DNA of 64,000 nucleotides. It comes from JAVBNH01 sp031551635. GTDB taxonomy: Bacteria > Bacillota > Clostridia > Oscillospirales > Acutalibacteraceae. Position 1 is the first letter of the stretch, and each line of letters starts with the position of its first letter. A program made the translations under genes and the position numbers. Where the stretch lies: assembly GCA_031551635.1 (NCBI GenBank), contig JAVBNH010000021.1, forward strand, positions 1 to 64,000. The letters run 5' to 3'. The notes beneath the pieces were generated by a model, which was given only the letters and a program-made list of their open reading frames with translations, did not search any database and was not told where the DNA came from. This document shows, one piece after another, positions 9,197 through 16,913 of the stretch.

Positions 9197-9273
9197 CTAA
9201 CATGGGCTTGGCTTGCCAAGCCCGCAACCCAGAACTTGTTTTTTATTGCGCTTTCAGCCCATTAAGGTACTAA
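9197..9273 (+). mobile_element. 73-bp hairpin element, copy 1
   Basis: CTAA at 9197-9200 is followed by a 73-bp unit ending GGTACTAA at 9273, so CTAA is duplicated at both ends. The unit begins with a hairpin (GGGCTTGGC, TT, GCCAAGCCC) and ends with a TTTTTTATTGxGCTTTCAGCCC segment. The stop codon of the aminotransferase lies inside this element, so its last residues (LVP) come from the repeat. Confidence 0.85.
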
Positions 9274-10539
9274 TTTATTTTCTAAACTTTCAATGCAGGC
9301 CAGTTTTACAGCGATACAGAGCAACTCAGTGGCGAGCTTGAGCTCAGAAACCGGCGGGAAGGTTGGAGCAATTCTGATGTTTCTGTCGCTGGGGTCTATG
9401 CCGTAGGGGAAGGTTGCGCCCACACCTGTGAGCACAAGACCCGCGTTTTTGCAGAGCTCGCCGGCTCTTTTCGCGCTGCCCTTATTGACATTCAGGCTGA
9501 TAAAATATCCGCCGTTGGGCTTATTCCATGAAGCAATGTCAAGCCCTGAGAGCTTCTCCTCGAGCAGCTCAAGAACGCACTGGAATTTCGGACGCAGAAT
9601 ATTCGCGTGAAGACGCATATGTTTCTTAACATCATCGAGAGTTCTGAATGCTCTGGCGTGTCTGAGCTGATTGATTTTGTCGTAGCTGATAGTCTGCATA
9701 GTCAGGCGTTTCATAATCATATCAATGTTTTTGTCCGATGCGGCGACACAGGAAACGCCCGCACCGGGGAAGGTAATTTTTGCGGTGGAGGTGAACATGA
9801 CAAAATGATCCTCATTACCGTATTTTTTCGCTTCCTCGAAAACATTAAGCAGCTCGTCACCGTTGTCGTCAAGGTCATGGACGCAATAGGCATTGTCCCA
9901 TATGACCCTGAAATCCTTAGCGGCGGGCTTCATTTTCGCGAGAGCCTCTACTGTTTTCGCCGAATATGTGATACCGTCTGGGTTTGAATACTTAGGCACG
10001 CAGAACATTCCCTTGACGTTTTCGTCCTTGATAAGCTCCTCTAGCTGCGCCATATCGGGACCTTCCGGAGTTATAGGAAGATTTATCATTTCAATACCGA
10101 AATATTGCGCAATGCCGAAATGTCTGTCGTATCCGGGCACAACAGCAATAAATTTCGTCTTTTCATTTCGGCACCAGGGCTTGTCGCCCGCGCCGTGAGT
10201 ATAGCACTGAGCTATGTAGTCAAACATGAGGTTCAAGCTCGAATTGCCGCAGGCAATTACATTTTTCGGTTCAACACCCAGAATGTCAGCAAACAGAGCC
10301 CTGCATTCATCAATGCCGGGTAAAAATCCGTAGTTACGGCTCTCAATGCCCGCGTCGCTTTTATATGAATCAAGTGGATTTAATACAAAATTGGAAATAT
10401 CTAGCTGCTCGGAACAGGGCTTGCCTCTTGACATGTCGATAGATAGCTTTTTCTCAAGAAAAGCGTTATACTCCTTCAGCGTTTCCTCTTTAAAAGCGGC
10501 AAGCTCCGCTGGTGTAAATTTATCCATAGATTTTATCAT
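9262..10539 (-). CDS. PLP-dependent aminotransferase (aspartate aminotransferase subgroup Ic-like)
   Basis: About 425 residues of fold-type I aminotransferase. The N-terminal segment DMSRGKPCSEQLD, the GNSSLNLMFD motif and the PLP lysine in TSTAKITFPGAGVS near residue 260 match the aspartate/alanine aminotransferase family PF12897. It presumably transfers amino groups between aspartate (or alanine) and 2-oxoglutarate. I place the start at the ATG at 10539, since the ribosome site AAAGG lies about 10 nt upstream of it; an in-frame TTG 18 nt earlier is too close to that site. A 73-bp mobile element supplies the last codons. Confidence 0.88.
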   Translation of the reverse strand: MIKSMDKFTPAELAAFKEETLKEYNAFLEKKLSIDMSRGKPCSEQLDISNFVLNPLDSYKSDAGIESRNYGFLPGIDECRALFADILGVEPKNVIACGNSSLNLMFDYIAQCYTHGAGDKPWCRNEKTKFIAVVPGYDRHFGIAQYFGIEMINLPITPEGPDMAQLEELIKDENVKGMFCVPKYSNPDGITYSAKTVEALAKMKPAAKDFRVIWDNAYCVHDLDDNGDELLNVFEEAKKYGNEDHFVMFTSTAKITFPGAGVSCVAASDKNIDMIMKRLTMQTISYDKINQLRHARAFRTLDDVKKHMRLHANILRPKFQCVLELLEEKLSGLDIASWNKPNGGYFISLNVNKGSAKRAGELCKNAGLVLTGVGATFPYGIDPSDRNIRIAPTFPPVSELKLATELLCIAVKLACIESLENKLVP

Positions 10540-10794
10540 ATCATCAAAACCTTTCAAATAAGTTAAGCATTTATAAATTTTCTTTGTAATTTATGGACGC
10601 AAAATACTATAATAGCTTAATCGCGACAACTGTCTAATGTCTGCAATCCAATATCCAATGTCTAAGTAAACACTGATTAAATCTAAGATAGAGTGTAAAA
10701 TAAAATGGTTTATAAGGCGAGGCCTTATCCTACATCCCTATACCCTATCTCCTGAATCCTATCTCCTGTAAATGATGATTTAATCATCGTTTAC
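10540..10794. repeat. Intergenic inverted-repeat element (MITE-like)
   Basis: TAAGTAAACACTGATTAAATC at 10663-10683 is matched by an inverted copy at 10777-10797 with two mismatches, enclosing about 93 bp with oligonucleotide repeats (CCTATCTCCTGAATCCTATC). The right arm overlaps the stop codon of the PHP gene. Just upstream is another TCTAATGTCTGCAATCC-type run. I see no gene. Confidence 0.7.
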
Positions 10795-11556
10795 TTAAAC
10801 TGCTTCCAACAAAATCTTTTTTAATTTGTCCAGATTCTCTTTTGGGTCAAGGCTCTCTAGGTTGTGCGAGTCGCAGCCGTAATGGAAGGTTGTGCCGATT
10901 TCTTTGCCGAGATTCCAAAAGCGGTAAGCGAATTCGGGATAACCGAAAACCGCGCCTCTGTTTATTTCCCAAGCGACATCATAATCTCTCGCGAAGCTGA
11001 GCAGCTCGCCCAGCTCATTGTCTGTCAACTCATCTGTAACCGTTTTTTTATCCTTAACCGCATTGACGAAACGCCCGATAAGCGGGTGGGCAATAGCATC
11101 GGCTCTACCGGATTTTATAATGGAGGAAACTATTTCATATGAAAATTTCGCGTAACCCCTCGCGGATTTGTCCTCCGGGTGGTCCCAGCAGTCAACATGG
11201 AAATGGTTGCAGGAATATAATCGGTAGTCAAGTCCCGCGTTCTGCTCGTCGGTGTCTGTATATTTCCCTATGCCGCAGCCCGACAGTTCAGCCCCGTAAA
11301 GCACGCGTATCTGGGTGCCTGTTTTCTGCACCTCTGTTTTAATCTCACTGTTCTGCCAGAGAATATTTCTGTCCTCGTCAGCCATATGGTCAGTGAAGGC
11401 GAGAACCTTAATATTGCACCTTTCCGCCTCGGCAATAACCTCCGCGGGCGACATCTCGCGCTTTGCGCAGGAGGAAAAAAAGGAATGCACATGCAAATTG
11501 TAATTGGTAAGCTCGTCAAGGTCATAGCAAGGCTCGCTGAATATTTTATTTTTCAT
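10795..11556 (-). CDS. PHP-domain phosphoesterase (histidinol-phosphatase-like)
   Basis: A 253-residue PHP-superfamily metallophosphoesterase. The four PHP motifs are visible: NLHVHSFFSSCAKR (two His) near residue 20, LAFTDHMAD near 55, DAIAHPLIGRF near 155, and YGCDSHNLE near 230, which together bind a multinuclear metal site. The best-known relatives are HisK/HisJ histidinol phosphatases, but no histidine biosynthesis gene is nearby, so substrate assignment is open. The stop codon lies in the arm of an inverted repeat, and a MITE lies upstream of the gene. Confidence 0.82.
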   Translation of the reverse strand: MKNKIFSEPCYDLDELTNYNLHVHSFFSSCAKREMSPAEVIAEAERCNIKVLAFTDHMADEDRNILWQNSEIKTEVQKTGTQIRVLYGAELSGCGIGKYTDTDEQNAGLDYRLYSCNHFHVDCWDHPEDKSARGYAKFSYEIVSSIIKSGRADAIAHPLIGRFVNAVKDKKTVTDELTDNELGELLSFARDYDVAWEINRGAVFGYPEFAYRFWNLGKEIGTTFHYGCDSHNLESLDPKENLDKLKKILLEAV

Positions 11557-11596
11557 ATAAACCTCTCAATCCAAAGAACTGGAATAAAATATTAAA

Positions 11597-11867
11597 TTAA
11601 TTACTCAACTTTCGCTCCCTAATTTAACTGAATGGAATTTTGGACTTTAGACCTTAGACATTGGACGTTAGATGGAGGTCACGTTGAAGAACTTTAAAAT
11701 ACTCTATAAACATGTCCGCGAACGATTATAATAAATGCAAAAAATTTCAAATCACCGCGAGCGTAGAGAAAAAAAACACATATTTATCAAATCGCGACCA
11801 CTGTCTACTGTCTACAATCTAATGTCTAAAATCTAATTTTTTCAAGTTGCGAAAGTTGAGTTAATTA
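11597..11867. mobile_element. MITE copy A (257 bp, 12-bp TIRs, 7-bp target duplication)
   Basis: The element spans 11604-11860 with perfect 12-bp terminal inverted repeats CTCAACTTTCGC (11604-11615) and GCGAAAGTTGAG (11849-11860). It is flanked on both sides by TTAATTA (11597-11603 and 11861-11867). It has no coding capacity. It sits 4 bp beyond the asnS stop. Compared with copy B it lacks the nested 73-bp element, so it preserves the empty site CTAATGTC at 11819-11826. Confidence 0.92.
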
Positions 11868-11871
11868 AAAC

Positions 11872-13266
11872 TCAGAAATCCGCGCTTCCTGTTGTCCTAG
11901 GGAAGGGGAGCACATCGCGGATATTGGTCATTCCGGTGAGGTACATAATCAGCCGCTCAAACCCGAGCCCGAAGCCCGCGTGTTTTGTTGAGCCATAGCG
12001 TCTCAAATCGAGATACCACCAGTAGTCCTGTTCATTCAGAGAATTCTCGGCAAGCCTTTCAAGAAGTACATCAAGCCGTTCCTCCCTTTGCGAGCCGCCC
12101 ATTATCTCGCCGACGCCCATCACCAGCAAATCCATCGCCGCGACAGTTTTTTTATCGTCATTCAGGCGCATATAAAACGCTTTAATTTCTTTTGGGTAAT
12201 CAGTGACAAAAACGGGACGCCGGAATATTTTTTCGCTCAAGGCTCTCTCGTGCTCAGTTTGCAAATCAACGCCCCACTCAACTTTATATTCGAAATCGTC
12301 ATTATATTCTCTTAACAATTCAATGGCGTGAGTGTAGGTCACTTTTGCGAAGTCAGAGCTTAAAACAGCGCTCAGCCGCTCAAGAAGACTTTTATCGATA
12401 AAGCTGTTAAAAAAGCTCATTTCGTCAGGGCACTTTTCCAAAACATAAGCAATGACGAATTTCATCATATCCTCAGCGAGAGCCATATCGTCTTGCAAAT
12501 CAGCAAAGGCAATTTCCGGCTCTATCATCCAGAATTCCGCCGCGTGCCTTGCTGTATAAGATTTTTCCGCTCTGAATGTGGGACCGAATGTATAAATATT
12601 ACCGAAGGACTGAGCCATTATTTCACCTTGAAGTTGCCCGGAAACCGTCAGATAAGCGTTTTTCTCGAAAAAATCCTGAGAAAAATCAATTTTTCCGTCA
12701 GGGGTTTTCGGCAGATTTTCAAGCTCAAGCGTAGTCACGCGGAACATTTCACCCGCACCCTCGCAGTCCGAGCCGGAAATCAGAGGGGTGTGGGCGTACA
12801 CAAAATTGCGTTCATTGAAAAACTTATGAATAGCGTAGGCGGCAACTGAGCGAATCCTGAAAACGGCGTTTAAGGTGTTTGTACGCGGTCTCAGGTGCGA
12901 AATCGTTCTGAGGTATTCAAGCGAGTGTCGCTTTTTCTGCAAGGGGTAATCAGGCGTTGAATGCCCTTCGACAAAAATCGAAACAGCATTGATTTCAAAG
13001 GGCTGAGCGGCTTCTGGCGTCTTTACGGTATAGCCTGTTACAACTATTGCCGCGCCGACATTCAGCTTGGAAAGCTCCTTGAAATTCCCGAGCTTTTCCT
13101 CTTCAAAAACAACCTGCAGACTGCGAAAGCAGCTGCCGTCATTCAGCTCTATAAATCCCACAGATTTTGAGGTTCTCATAGTTTTGACCCAGCCCGCGAC
13201 AGTCACATCGGCAGAGGAAAAATCGTTTGTATTCTTATATAGATTATTAATTTCGGTTCTTTTCAT
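11872..13266 (-). CDS. asnS: Asparaginyl-tRNA synthetase
   Basis: Charges tRNA-Asn with asparagine. The 464-residue class IIb synthetase has an N-terminal OB-fold anticodon domain (about 17-100, VTVAGWVKTMRTSKSVGFIELNDG). The class II catalytic domain includes motif 2 (TFRAEKSYTARHAAEFWMIEPE, near 225) and motif 3 (GFGLGFERLIMYLTG, near 440). The GSQREERLD segment and AsnS-type signature distinguish it from AspS. Gene length is normal. It lies 16 bp downstream of the sulfatase gene. I saw no T-box leader ahead of it. Confidence 0.96.
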   Translation of the reverse strand: MKRTEINNLYKNTNDFSSADVTVAGWVKTMRTSKSVGFIELNDGSCFRSLQVVFEEEKLGNFKELSKLNVGAAIVVTGYTVKTPEAAQPFEINAVSIFVEGHSTPDYPLQKKRHSLEYLRTISHLRPRTNTLNAVFRIRSVAAYAIHKFFNERNFVYAHTPLISGSDCEGAGEMFRVTTLELENLPKTPDGKIDFSQDFFEKNAYLTVSGQLQGEIMAQSFGNIYTFGPTFRAEKSYTARHAAEFWMIEPEIAFADLQDDMALAEDMMKFVIAYVLEKCPDEMSFFNSFIDKSLLERLSAVLSSDFAKVTYTHAIELLREYNDDFEYKVEWGVDLQTEHERALSEKIFRRPVFVTDYPKEIKAFYMRLNDDKKTVAAMDLLVMGVGEIMGGSQREERLDVLLERLAENSLNEQDYWWYLDLRRYGSTKHAGFGLGFERLIMYLTGMTNIRDVLPFPRTTGSADF

Positions 13267-13281
13267 GCTTTAACTCTTTTT

Positions 13282-14598
13282 TTACTTATTTTTGCGGTAA
13301 AGCAACATGGGATTCGGGTATATTTTCGGTGCTTCCTCATTTGCCTTAACCATCTGAGCCTGAAGCTTCTTGCGAAGCTCAAGCCTTACACCCTTATAAT
13401 AAGCAGAGCGCACCAGATTATTCTTTTCGCAGGGGTCATTTTCGAGGTCATATAAATAATCTTCAAAATAATGTTTTGAATCGGCGTTCAGCCAGCCCTG
13501 CGCAAAGGCGCGTACGGAATATTTATATTTTTTCGTGCGTATACAGCGCCCTACCTGAGATTCGCTTATTTGAATGAAAACCTCATCGTGTATAGCTTCG
13601 CCGCTGATTGTTTTGCTCAGAGGTATGCCTTTATAGCTTTCCGGAATTTCTATCTCGGCAATATCAAGCAGTGTCGGCGGAATATCAATCAGGCTGACTA
13701 GTCCGTCATATTTTTTACCGCCCTTAAATGCTCCTCCGGAAATAATCATCGGAATATGAGTGCAGGAATCATGGCAGCTGCGCTTGTATTCAGAATTTCG
13801 TGTTCTAAAGTGTGAGCCGTGGTCACTTGTATAAATGATAACAGTATTATCGTAAATGCCTTTTTCGCGCAGTTTATCCGCAAGCCTGCCGACATTATAA
13901 TCAAGGCGGTTTATGCAGGAAAGATAATCGGGATAACAGCTTTCATAATCACCCTTAAGAAAACTCAGATCCTCCGGAATCGGATAATCCTTATAGCTCT
14001 CAACCGTTTCTCTGAAGCCCTCATAACGCTTATGGTCGTTTTGGTGGTGCGGCTCGATCTGAGAAATAAACATAAAAAACGGCTCGGAGGAATCTGTTTT
14101 GTCGATAAAATCAAGGGCAAAATCGTTTATGCAGTCGGCTCTGTAGCCCTTGAACTCAATCTTATTATTATCGCCGTCAAAGACGTATCCGTCGTAGCCG
14201 TGGGAGGTGAATTCAAGCACATCGGCTGCGCGCCAGTAGTCCTTATATCCTCCGCGTTTTTCACCGGGAATTGCCGAGGTTTCGCAGCTGAAGCCTTTGC
14301 CAGACGCTAAGTGCCATTTGCCGATATATGCGGTTTTATAACCGTTTTCATTGAAATATTCAGCCAGAGGTTTAATGTCGTCGCATAGCGGAATCCCGTT
14401 TCGGAAGCTGCCGTTTTCGGTTGCGTAAACCCCTGTTTGCAAGCAGGCTCTCGCCGGACCGCAGACAGGCTGACAGGTGAAGGCATTTTCATAAAAAATC
14501 CCCTCTCCGGCGAGCTTCATGAGGTTTGGCGTAAGCTTTTCGTTAACGGTATCCCATCTTTGCTGGTCGCTGAAATAAAAAATAATATTCGGCTTCAT
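13282..14598 (-). CDS. Sulfatase of the formylglycine-dependent (type I) family
   Basis: About 438 residues of the alkaline-phosphatase superfamily. The N-terminal metal motif is FYFSDQQRWD, and the sulfatase signature CGPAR (C-x-P-x-R), in QPVCGPARACLQTG, holds the Cys that maturation converts to formylglycine. Further metal ligands are in IIYTSDHGSH, and GKWHLASGKG carries the conserved Lys/His. No signal peptide is present, so the enzyme appears cytoplasmic. Its substrate could be a sulfated sugar taken up by the cell. No maturase (anSME) gene is in the window. I prefer the ATG at 14598 because MKPNIIFY is the usual family start. Confidence 0.88.
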   Translation of the reverse strand: MKPNIIFYFSDQQRWDTVNEKLTPNLMKLAGEGIFYENAFTCQPVCGPARACLQTGVYATENGSFRNGIPLCDDIKPLAEYFNENGYKTAYIGKWHLASGKGFSCETSAIPGEKRGGYKDYWRAADVLEFTSHGYDGYVFDGDNNKIEFKGYRADCINDFALDFIDKTDSSEPFFMFISQIEPHHQNDHKRYEGFRETVESYKDYPIPEDLSFLKGDYESCYPDYLSCINRLDYNVGRLADKLREKGIYDNTVIIYTSDHGSHFRTRNSEYKRSCHDSCTHIPMIISGGAFKGGKKYDGLVSLIDIPPTLLDIAEIEIPESYKGIPLSKTISGEAIHDEVFIQISESQVGRCIRTKKYKYSVRAFAQGWLNADSKHYFEDYLYDLENDPCEKNNLVRSAYYKGVRLELRKKLQAQMVKANEEAPKIYPNPMLLYRKNK

Positions 14599-14737
14599 AC
14601 TATCACCCATGCATTAAATATACTTATTCAGGATATTATACCATATAATAGAGCTGCGCACAACCTTTTATACAGTATTTTTATTATTTTTTTTGATATG
14701 AATTTTTGAAAAATCGCTGAAAAATCCGTTAAAATCA

Positions 14738-14766
14738 TTGACAAGTATTGAAAAATCTACTATAAT
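14738..14766 (+). promoter_or_regulatory. Consensus sigma-A promoter for the yicC-remA-gmk cluster
   Basis: TTGACA at 14738-14743, a 17-bp spacer, and TATAAT at 14761-14766 are an exact consensus match in the divergent intergenic region. The predicted transcript begins about 45 nt before yicC. Confidence 0.9.
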
Positions 14767-14819
14767 AAAATACTTATATGGAGAAACTTTATTGTTGAGG
14801 CGCGGAGGAATAATTGAAT

Positions 14820-15698
14820 ATGATAAGAAGCATGACAGGCTACGGACGCTCACAGCAGGAAATAAACGGGATGAGCATAACCGTTGAGCTTAAAAGCGTC
14901 AATCACCGCTTTTTTGAATTCAGCTCGAGAGTTTACAGAAACTACAGCTTTATCGAGGATAAGCTGCGTTCTTTTGTGCAGGGTCATGTTTCTAGAGGGA
15001 AGGTCGACTGCTATGTTCAGATCGACGCACTTGAGCTTGACAATGTTATCGTGCAGGTCAATCATTCCCTTGCGGCTGGTTATGTTAATGCCTACAGGGA
15101 AGTAAGCGAAAGATATTCAATTCCCAATGATATAAGCGTCACTGCGCTTGCCAGGCAAAACGACGTTTTCCTTGTCAGAAAAGCTCCGGCAGATGAAGAA
15201 ATGATTTGGGAAGTGGTGCAGACGGTTCTTAAAAGCGCGCTTGAGTCCTTCCTCGCAATGAAAGCCAAGGAGGGTGAAAAGCTCAGGGCGGATGTGCTCT
15301 CACGGGCTGACGAGATTCTCAGGCAGGTTGATATTGTCGAGCAGCGTTCACCCGAAACTGTACGCGAATATAACGAAAAGCTTATAAGCCGCATGCAGGA
15401 TCTTCTATCAAGCGCCAGCATAGACGAGCAGAGGCTCCTGACGGAAGCCGCGCTTTTTGCAGACAAAATCGCTGTGGCGGAAGAGGTTACAAGGCTCAGA
15501 AGCCATATCGACCAGCTTTATAGATTTATGGAGGCTGAGGAATCCATCGGAAAAACGCTGGATTTTCTCATTCAGGAAATAAACCGGGAAATTAATACCA
15601 TCGGCTCAAAAGCTTCCGATGTGCAAATTGCAAAAACCGTTATCGCCCTGAAAACGGAAGTTGAAAAGATAAGAGAACAAATACAAAATATAGAATAA
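14820..15698 (+). CDS. YicC-family protein (endoribonuclease YicC/YloC-like)
   Basis: About 292 residues. The N-terminal MIRSMTGYGR is the family signature, and the C-terminal half carries the DUF1732 region ending FLIQEINREINTIGSKA. Family members (E. coli YicC, B. subtilis YloC) act as endoribonucleases. The start is the ATG at 14820, 9 nt after GGAGGA; the TTG at 14814 is too close to it. It heads the yicC-remA-gmk-rpoZ-priA-def-fmt order typical of Firmicutes (yloC-remA-gmk-rpoZ-coaBC-priA), but coaBC is missing between rpoZ and priA. Confidence 0.93.
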   Translation: MIRSMTGYGRSQQEINGMSITVELKSVNHRFFEFSSRVYRNYSFIEDKLRSFVQGHVSRGKVDCYVQIDALELDNVIVQVNHSLAAGYVNAYREVSERYSIPNDISVTALARQNDVFLVRKAPADEEMIWEVVQTVLKSALESFLAMKAKEGEKLRADVLSRADEILRQVDIVEQRSPETVREYNEKLISRMQDLLSSASIDEQRLLTEAALFADKIAVAEEVTRLRSHIDQLYRFMEAEESIGKTLDFLIQEINREINTIGSKASDVQIAKTVIALKTEVEKIREQIQNIE

Positions 15699-15774
15699 CC
15701 ATTAATTTTATATAAAACTCTTTAAAAAGTGTCAGTTTTCTTTATGAGTTTAATTGGAAAGGCACGGTATTTGC

Positions 15775-16053
15775 ATGAAATTAATCAGTATCGGCTTTGG
15801 AAATATGATTAATGCCGCTAGGCTTGTTGCGATTTTAAGCCCGGATTCCGCTCCGGTAAAGCGAATTATTCAAGAAAGCAAGGAGCGCGGAACTCTGATT
15901 GATGCGACTCACGGCAGAAGAACCCGCGCCGTTATTATAACCGATTGCGACCATGTCATTCTGACCTATCTTCAGTCTGAAACCGTTGCCAACAGGCTCG
16001 ATGATGAGCTTTCTGAAATCGATAACGAGGAGGCTGTTAATGATGAAGCCTGA
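15775..16053 (+). CDS. remA: RemA-like DNA-binding regulator (DUF370)
   Basis: A 92-residue protein with the RemA hallmark start MKLISIGFGNM and the conserved core SAPVKRIIQESKERGTLIDATHGRRTRAVIITD. RemA in Bacillus is a DNA-binding activator of biofilm matrix and osmoprotection genes. Its gene commonly sits between yicC/yloC and gmk, as here. I use the ATG at 15775; the in-frame TTG at 15754 is unsupported and MKLI is the conserved N-terminus. The 3' end overlaps gmk by 14 bp. Given the SipW/TasA-like locus at 41940-44591, a role in matrix control is plausible but inferred. Confidence 0.92.
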   Translation: MKLISIGFGNMINAARLVAILSPDSAPVKRIIQESKERGTLIDATHGRRTRAVIITDCDHVILTYLQSETVANRLDDELSEIDNEEAVNDEA

Positions 16054-16624
16054 GCCGCATGACGGAATTCTGGTTGTTATTTCGGGTCCTTCAGGAACAG
16101 GTAAGGATACCATAGTCAGTGAGCTTAAGAAAATCGACGGTAATATCTGCTCGACAGTGTCCGCGACAACTAGAAAGCCGCGAAAAAACGAAATTGACGG
16201 TGAGCATTACCATTTTATCTCAGTAGAAGAATTTGAAAACAGAATAAACAACAATGAATTTATCGAATATGTGAAATACGGAAATAATTATTACGGAACC
16301 CTACGCCGTGAGATTGATTCGCTCATAAATTGCGGAAAAGTCGCGGTAATGGTTATCGAGGTCAACGGCGCTCAGGCGATAATGGAAAAATTCCCGGGGG
16401 TTCTTTCGATTTTTGTCACAGCACCCAGCGAAAAAATTCTTGAGGAACGCCTGCGCTGGCGTGCGGAAGAGACAGAGGAAGCTATCAGCACACGTCTTGA
16501 GATTTCGCGCGAGGAGATGAAACGCAAGGACGAATATGATTTTGTCGTTGTGAATGATGTGCTTGAAGCTGCGGTTGAAAGGATATACCGTATTATCAAG
16601 GACAGAATTAATAAGCCTGACTGA
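16040..16624 (+). CDS. gmk: Guanylate kinase
   Basis: Phosphorylates GMP to GDP with ATP. The 194-residue protein has the P-loop SGPSGTGKDT near residue 15, the GMP-binding segment TTRKPRKNEIDGEHYHF, and the lid region RLRWRAEETEEAISTRLE. The start is the ATG at 16040 or its neighbour at 16043, both at good distance from GAGGAGG at 16027-16033 inside the remA end. The overlap indicates translational coupling with remA. Confidence 0.96.
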   Translation: MMKPEPHDGILVVISGPSGTGKDTIVSELKKIDGNICSTVSATTRKPRKNEIDGEHYHFISVEEFENRINNNEFIEYVKYGNNYYGTLRREIDSLINCGKVAVMVIEVNGAQAIMEKFPGVLSIFVTAPSEKILEERLRWRAEETEEAISTRLEISREEMKRKDEYDFVVVNDVLEAAVERIYRIIKDRINKPD

Positions 16625-16667
16625 TATATTTATTCTTTAATAAAATATAAATGAATGGAAGATGTTT

Positions 16668-16886
16668 ATGCTAAATCCGGATTTAAGAGACTTGCTGCAG
16701 GGCAGAACAACAAGGTTTTCGCTTGTCACCGCGACTGCGAAAAGAGCGAGGATAATAGTCGACGAAGCCATAGCCAACAAAGAAAAAATCACAGAGGATA
16801 AACCGGTTACATTGGCACTTGAGGACATTATCGAGCACAAATACAGAATAGTCGAATCAGCCGAAGTTTTGGAAATGGAAAGCTGA
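16668..16886 (+). CDS. rpoZ: DNA-directed RNA polymerase omega subunit
   Basis: A 72-residue omega subunit, which helps assemble and stabilise the RNA polymerase core. The pattern RFSLVTATAKRARIIVDEA and the later VTLALEDIIEHKYRI match the family. The ATG at 16668 is 6 nt after GGAAG; the earlier ATG at 16662 abuts the ribosome site and is less likely. It lies between gmk and priA, the normal Firmicute location. Confidence 0.93.
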   Translation: MLNPDLRDLLQGRTTRFSLVTATAKRARIIVDEAIANKEKITEDKPVTLALEDIIEHKYRIVESAEVLEMES

Positions 16887-16913
16887 ACGATATTAACGGA
16901 GTAATTTTTTATT

